Positions 4,855 through 6,683 of a DNA stretch of 6,683 bases are shown here, in pieces. Position 1 is the first letter of the stretch. The number at the start of each line of letters is the position of its first letter. Location: the NCBI GenBank assembly GCA_031255425.1, contig JAIRSN010000261.1:1-6683 (forward strand), written 5' to 3'. The notes under the pieces were generated by a model. The model was not told the origin of the DNA. It made no database searches and worked only from the letters and a program-made list of their open reading frames with translations. Source of the stretch: Dysgonamonadaceae bacterium (GTDB lineage: Bacteria > Bacteroidota > Bacteroidia > Bacteroidales > Azobacteroidaceae). The position numbers and the translations under genes were made by a program.

Positions 4855-6015
4855 CTATTCCGTTAAGATCATCCGTTTAACGTCGACTTCTTTTCCGTCG
4901 GCAACCAGGGCATAGAGGTAAATACCTGCCGCGAACTCCGAACCGGAGATGTTTTGTATGCCTTCGCCGCGTTGCGCCAGGGGGTATTGCTTCAGTTGTT
5001 TGCCCTGCATATCATACACGCAGAGTACGGCGGTACCCACCGTTGCGGGCAGGTAATAGCGGATCTGCGTTTGCCCGGTAAACGGGTTGGGCGTATTCTG
5101 CGACAGGGAGGCGCCGGTGGCGGCAGGGTTCGACAGGGCGGTGGCGCTCCGGAGGGTTTCGACCTCCCGGTTCAGTTCCTGAATCGACTGTACCAGTACG
5201 GGGATTAAGCCGGTGTAGTTGACGGCAAGGTAGCCGTTATCGTCTTCGTAAACCAAATCGGGATACAGTTCCTGCAATTCCTGTGCAATCAGCCCGTAGT
5301 GTTTCTTTTGAAACAGTTGCGACTTTTCGTTGTATACCGGATATTTTTTTGCAATGCCCTTGTCTTCTTTCTCGACATATCGTTGCTCCAGATTATACTC
5401 AATGGGTTTCATCAGCAAAACATTGTTTAATGCTTTCCGGGATTCCATTTCCGCAATATTCTTTTTAAAGCGAATATCGGAACTCGAAATAGTGACCCCA
5501 TTAATGGTACCTGTTACGAGTACATTGCCATCGAAATAGCCGGCAAATTTACCTAATACGGAAGGGCTTTCACTGTCGACAGAACCGAATATTCCAACGC
5601 CGTTTGAACCTCTTAATATACCTTTCACCGCACTGTTTTCTCCACTATAACCGCCGGCAACGCCCAACACGCCAATGGCATTAGCCGAATAGTGTGAAAA
5701 ATCAACAACACATTCGCCCTGCACTCCGATTGCGGTTCCCATACCGGCATAGCCTTTCGAAAGGATTCCCCGCGTTAGCTCACCCGGTCCAACAGTCGGA
5801 AAGTCAACATTTAGCACGTTAGTATAACCATAATCTCTTGTAAAATAGATAAAACTATCCGCGTCACCTTCGTCGCCAACACTTAGCGGCGATATGGCTG
5901 TTCCACCCTGAAATAATTTTATCCCTACATTTCCATCACTAAAAACTTTTAACTGCGCGTGCGCAACTATCGAACAGCACAGCAGGCAACTTAGAATTAA
6001 AACTTTTGTTTTCAT
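4855..6015 (-). CDS. Tail-fibre-like protein with S74 intramolecular chaperone domain and T9SS sorting domain
   Basis: A 386-residue secreted protein. The signal peptide ends AHA|Q (20/21). Residues ~22-175 are rich in short Gly-Val/Gly-Ile repeats (AIGVQGE, AIGVLGVAGG, GVGIFGSVDS, AGYFDGNVLVTG) typical of trimeric fibre shafts. Residues ~178-285 are an S74 endosialidase-type chaperone: SSDIRFKKNI at 178-187, LMKPIEYNL, HYGLIAQELQELYPDLV at 239-255, then YTGLIPVLVQSIQELN running into a coiled coil. In this family the chaperone trimerises, helps fold the fibre, and self-cleaves between a conserved Ser and Asp, here S179-D180. Residues ~303-386 are a T9SS type A domain (LSQNTPNPFTGQTQIRYYLP, CVYDMQGKQL, FAAGIYLYAL, KRMILTE). 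Its start lies 68 nt after the previous gene, beyond a terminator, so this is probably the first gene of the operon. The role may be a surface fibre or adhesin; no enzymatic domain is visible. Confidence 0.92.
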   Translation of the reverse strand: MKTKVLILSCLLCCSIVAHAQLKVFSDGNVGIKLFQGGTAISPLSVGDEGDADSFIYFTRDYGYTNVLNVDFPTVGPGELTRGILSKGYAGMGTAIGVQGECVVDFSHYSANAIGVLGVAGGYSGENSAVKGILRGSNGVGIFGSVDSESPSVLGKFAGYFDGNVLVTGTINGVTISSSDIRFKKNIAEMESRKALNNVLLMKPIEYNLEQRYVEKEDKGIAKKYPVYNEKSQLFQKKHYGLIAQELQELYPDLVYEDDNGYLAVNYTGLIPVLVQSIQELNREVETLRSATALSNPAATGASLSQNTPNPFTGQTQIRYYLPATVGTAVLCVYDMQGKQLKQYPLAQRGEGIQNISGSEFAAGIYLYALVADGKEVDVKRMILTE

Positions 6016-6043
6016 ATAACTTTATTTTGATAAGTTAAAAATC
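6016..6043 (-). promoter_or_regulatory. A/T-rich leader of the S74 gene; probable site of operon transcription or translation start
   Basis: Between the terminator hairpin and the ATG at 6013-6015 lie 28 nt rich in A and T (reading ACTTATCAAAATAAAGTTAT before the ATG). Because the terminator should stop upstream transcription, a promoter for the next six genes would have to sit here or overlap the hairpin, unless read-through supplies them. I find no convincing Bacteroidota sigma-ABfr match (TAnnTTTG with an upstream TTG); TAACTTAT is only a weak partial match. The A-rich run without a Shine-Dalgarno fits translation initiation in this phylum. Confidence 0.35.
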
Positions 6044-6071
6044 CGCCCTCTTCCCTCGCGGGAAGAGGGCG
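6036..6071 (-). terminator. Rho-independent terminator after the 6084-6683 gene
   Basis: On the minus strand a perfect 12-bp stem (arm CGCCCTCTTCCC, 6060-6071, pairing with 6044-6055) closes on the tetraloop GCGA, which is of the very stable GNRA class, and is followed by GATTTTTAACTT. It begins 12 nt after the upstream gene's stop codon. The GC-rich stem plus five-T run is the standard intrinsic terminator layout. It separates this gene from the six-gene cluster to its left. The other strand lacks a good T-run, so it should act mainly on minus-strand transcripts. Confidence 0.9.
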
Positions 6072-6083
6072 AAATGAATAGGT

Positions 6084-6683
6084 TTATTTAATAATCACTT
6101 TGGTTACAGCTTTACCCGATTTAAGGATATAGGCGCCCTTGTTCAGTTCGTCTACACCGAATACCGGTTTTTCGGATACTTTCACCTTTACCCCGGCGAT
6201 ATTGTATACTTCAATCGGGGCGGTGGCATTCAATACTTCTACAATCTGATTGGTCACCAGGACTTTCAACTTGGTGTCGGCATCCGGGTTAACGATACCG
6301 GCGGGTTCCGGGTTGTAGAAAAAGACGGCATCGATACCGATGGTCCATCCTGTTCCCTGGTCCGGGCTGATAATGTTGAAGAAGTTACCTCTGAAGGTAC
6401 CCCGGTTCATAAAACCATACGCTCTGAGGTCCGACACCGGAATATCAAGTACATTCCATGTATTGCCGTCGGATACAAAGTTCGGGGTGATATTGGGTTC
6501 AAATCCGGCAGCCGCAACGCCCCCTGCACCGGCAGAGAATTTGGCGGCTCCACCCGTTTGCCCGACAAGCTCGATACCGAACGAGATGGGCGACGCTGTT
6601 TTCACAGCCATGTGGAAGCGGTAATCGTCTGTTATAGCGGTATAGTCTACGTCGACCGAAGCCGGCGCGTTGTCGCGCATACA
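6084..6683 (-). CDS. C-terminal part of a secreted protein with sorting-type tail (5' end beyond right edge)
   Basis: The reading frame is open to the right edge, so only the last 199 residues are visible and the true start is outside the window; the first in-window ATG at 6678-6680 is probably internal. The first ~135 residues look like a beta-sandwich, with alternating hydrophobic strands (YRFHMAVKTASPISFGIELVG, WNVLDIPVSDLRAYGFM, WTIGIDAVFFYNPEP) resembling a carbohydrate-binding or galactose-binding-like domain. The last ~60 residues (LKVLVTNQIVEVL, PIEVYNIAGVKVKV, LNKGAYILKSG, TKVIIK) resemble a T9SS/Por-type C-terminal sorting domain, with the usual VYN-x-x-G and L-x-x-G-x-Y pattern, so the protein is probably exported to the surface. 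The catalytic or main domain, if any, is not visible. A strong terminator lies just downstream, so this gene ends its own transcription unit. The binding role is inference only. Confidence 0.8.
   Translation of the reverse strand, partial: CMRDNAPASVDVDYTAITDDYRFHMAVKTASPISFGIELVGQTGGAAKFSAGAGGVAAAGFEPNITPNFVSDGNTWNVLDIPVSDLRAYGFMNRGTFRGNFFNIISPDQGTGWTIGIDAVFFYNPEPAGIVNPDADTKLKVLVTNQIVEVLNATAPIEVYNIAGVKVKVSEKPVFGVDELNKGAYILKSGKAVTKVIIK

Overview
The window looks like a chromosomal segment from a Bacteroidota (probably Bacteroidales) bacterium that has a type IX secretion system (T9SS). The evidence is four predicted proteins with T9SS-type C-terminal sorting domains, signal peptidase I sites followed by glutamine, starts without clear Shine-Dalgarno sequences but often with A/T-rich leaders, and characteristic families (a pappalysin-like M43 protease, a tail-fibre/S74 protein, GH16 and GH128 glucanases). 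Base composition is mixed, from near 50% G+C in several gene bodies to about 70% by hand count in one sorting-domain region. No genus can be named from this sequence.

Every gene I can support lies on the minus strand, so transcription runs from high to low coordinates. At the right edge (6084-6683) is the C-terminal part of a secreted protein: a beta-sandwich-like region followed by a sorting-type tail. A strong intrinsic terminator (6036-6071) separates it from the next gene. Six closely packed genes follow: a tail-fibre-like protein with an S74 intramolecular chaperone and a T9SS sorting domain (4855-6015), a lipoprotein made of two tandem copies of an unrecognised domain (3960-4850), a pappalysin-family zinc metalloprotease (2788-3963), a GH128-CBM6-T9SS glycoside hydrolase (1265-2758), a GH16 beta-glucanase with a T9SS domain (218-1255), and the first 71 codons of a second GH16-like gene that runs off the left edge (1-213). 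Gaps are 4, -3 (ATGA overlap), 29, 9 and 4 nt, as expected for one operon.

The three glycoside hydrolases point to surface or extracellular attack on beta-1,3-glucan (laminarin, curdlan or fungal/algal wall glucan), since GH128 and the laminarinase-like branch of GH16 both cut such chains and CBM6 commonly binds them. No SusC/SusD pair, transporter or regulator is inside the window. What the protease, the duplicated lipoprotein and the S74 protein do for the glucanases is not evident. They may process, anchor or display the secreted enzymes, or serve an unrelated surface function.

The most unusual points are signs of module shuffling among neighbours: a 132-nt 5' block shared by the two GH16 genes with only four synonymous differences, a near-identical sorting-domain end shared by GH128 and GH16, an internally duplicated lipoprotein translationally coupled to a protease with a probable cysteine switch, and an S74 self-cleaving domain placed upstream of a T9SS signal. 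There is no gene-free stretch above 68 nt. I found no RNA gene, CRISPR array or insertion sequence.
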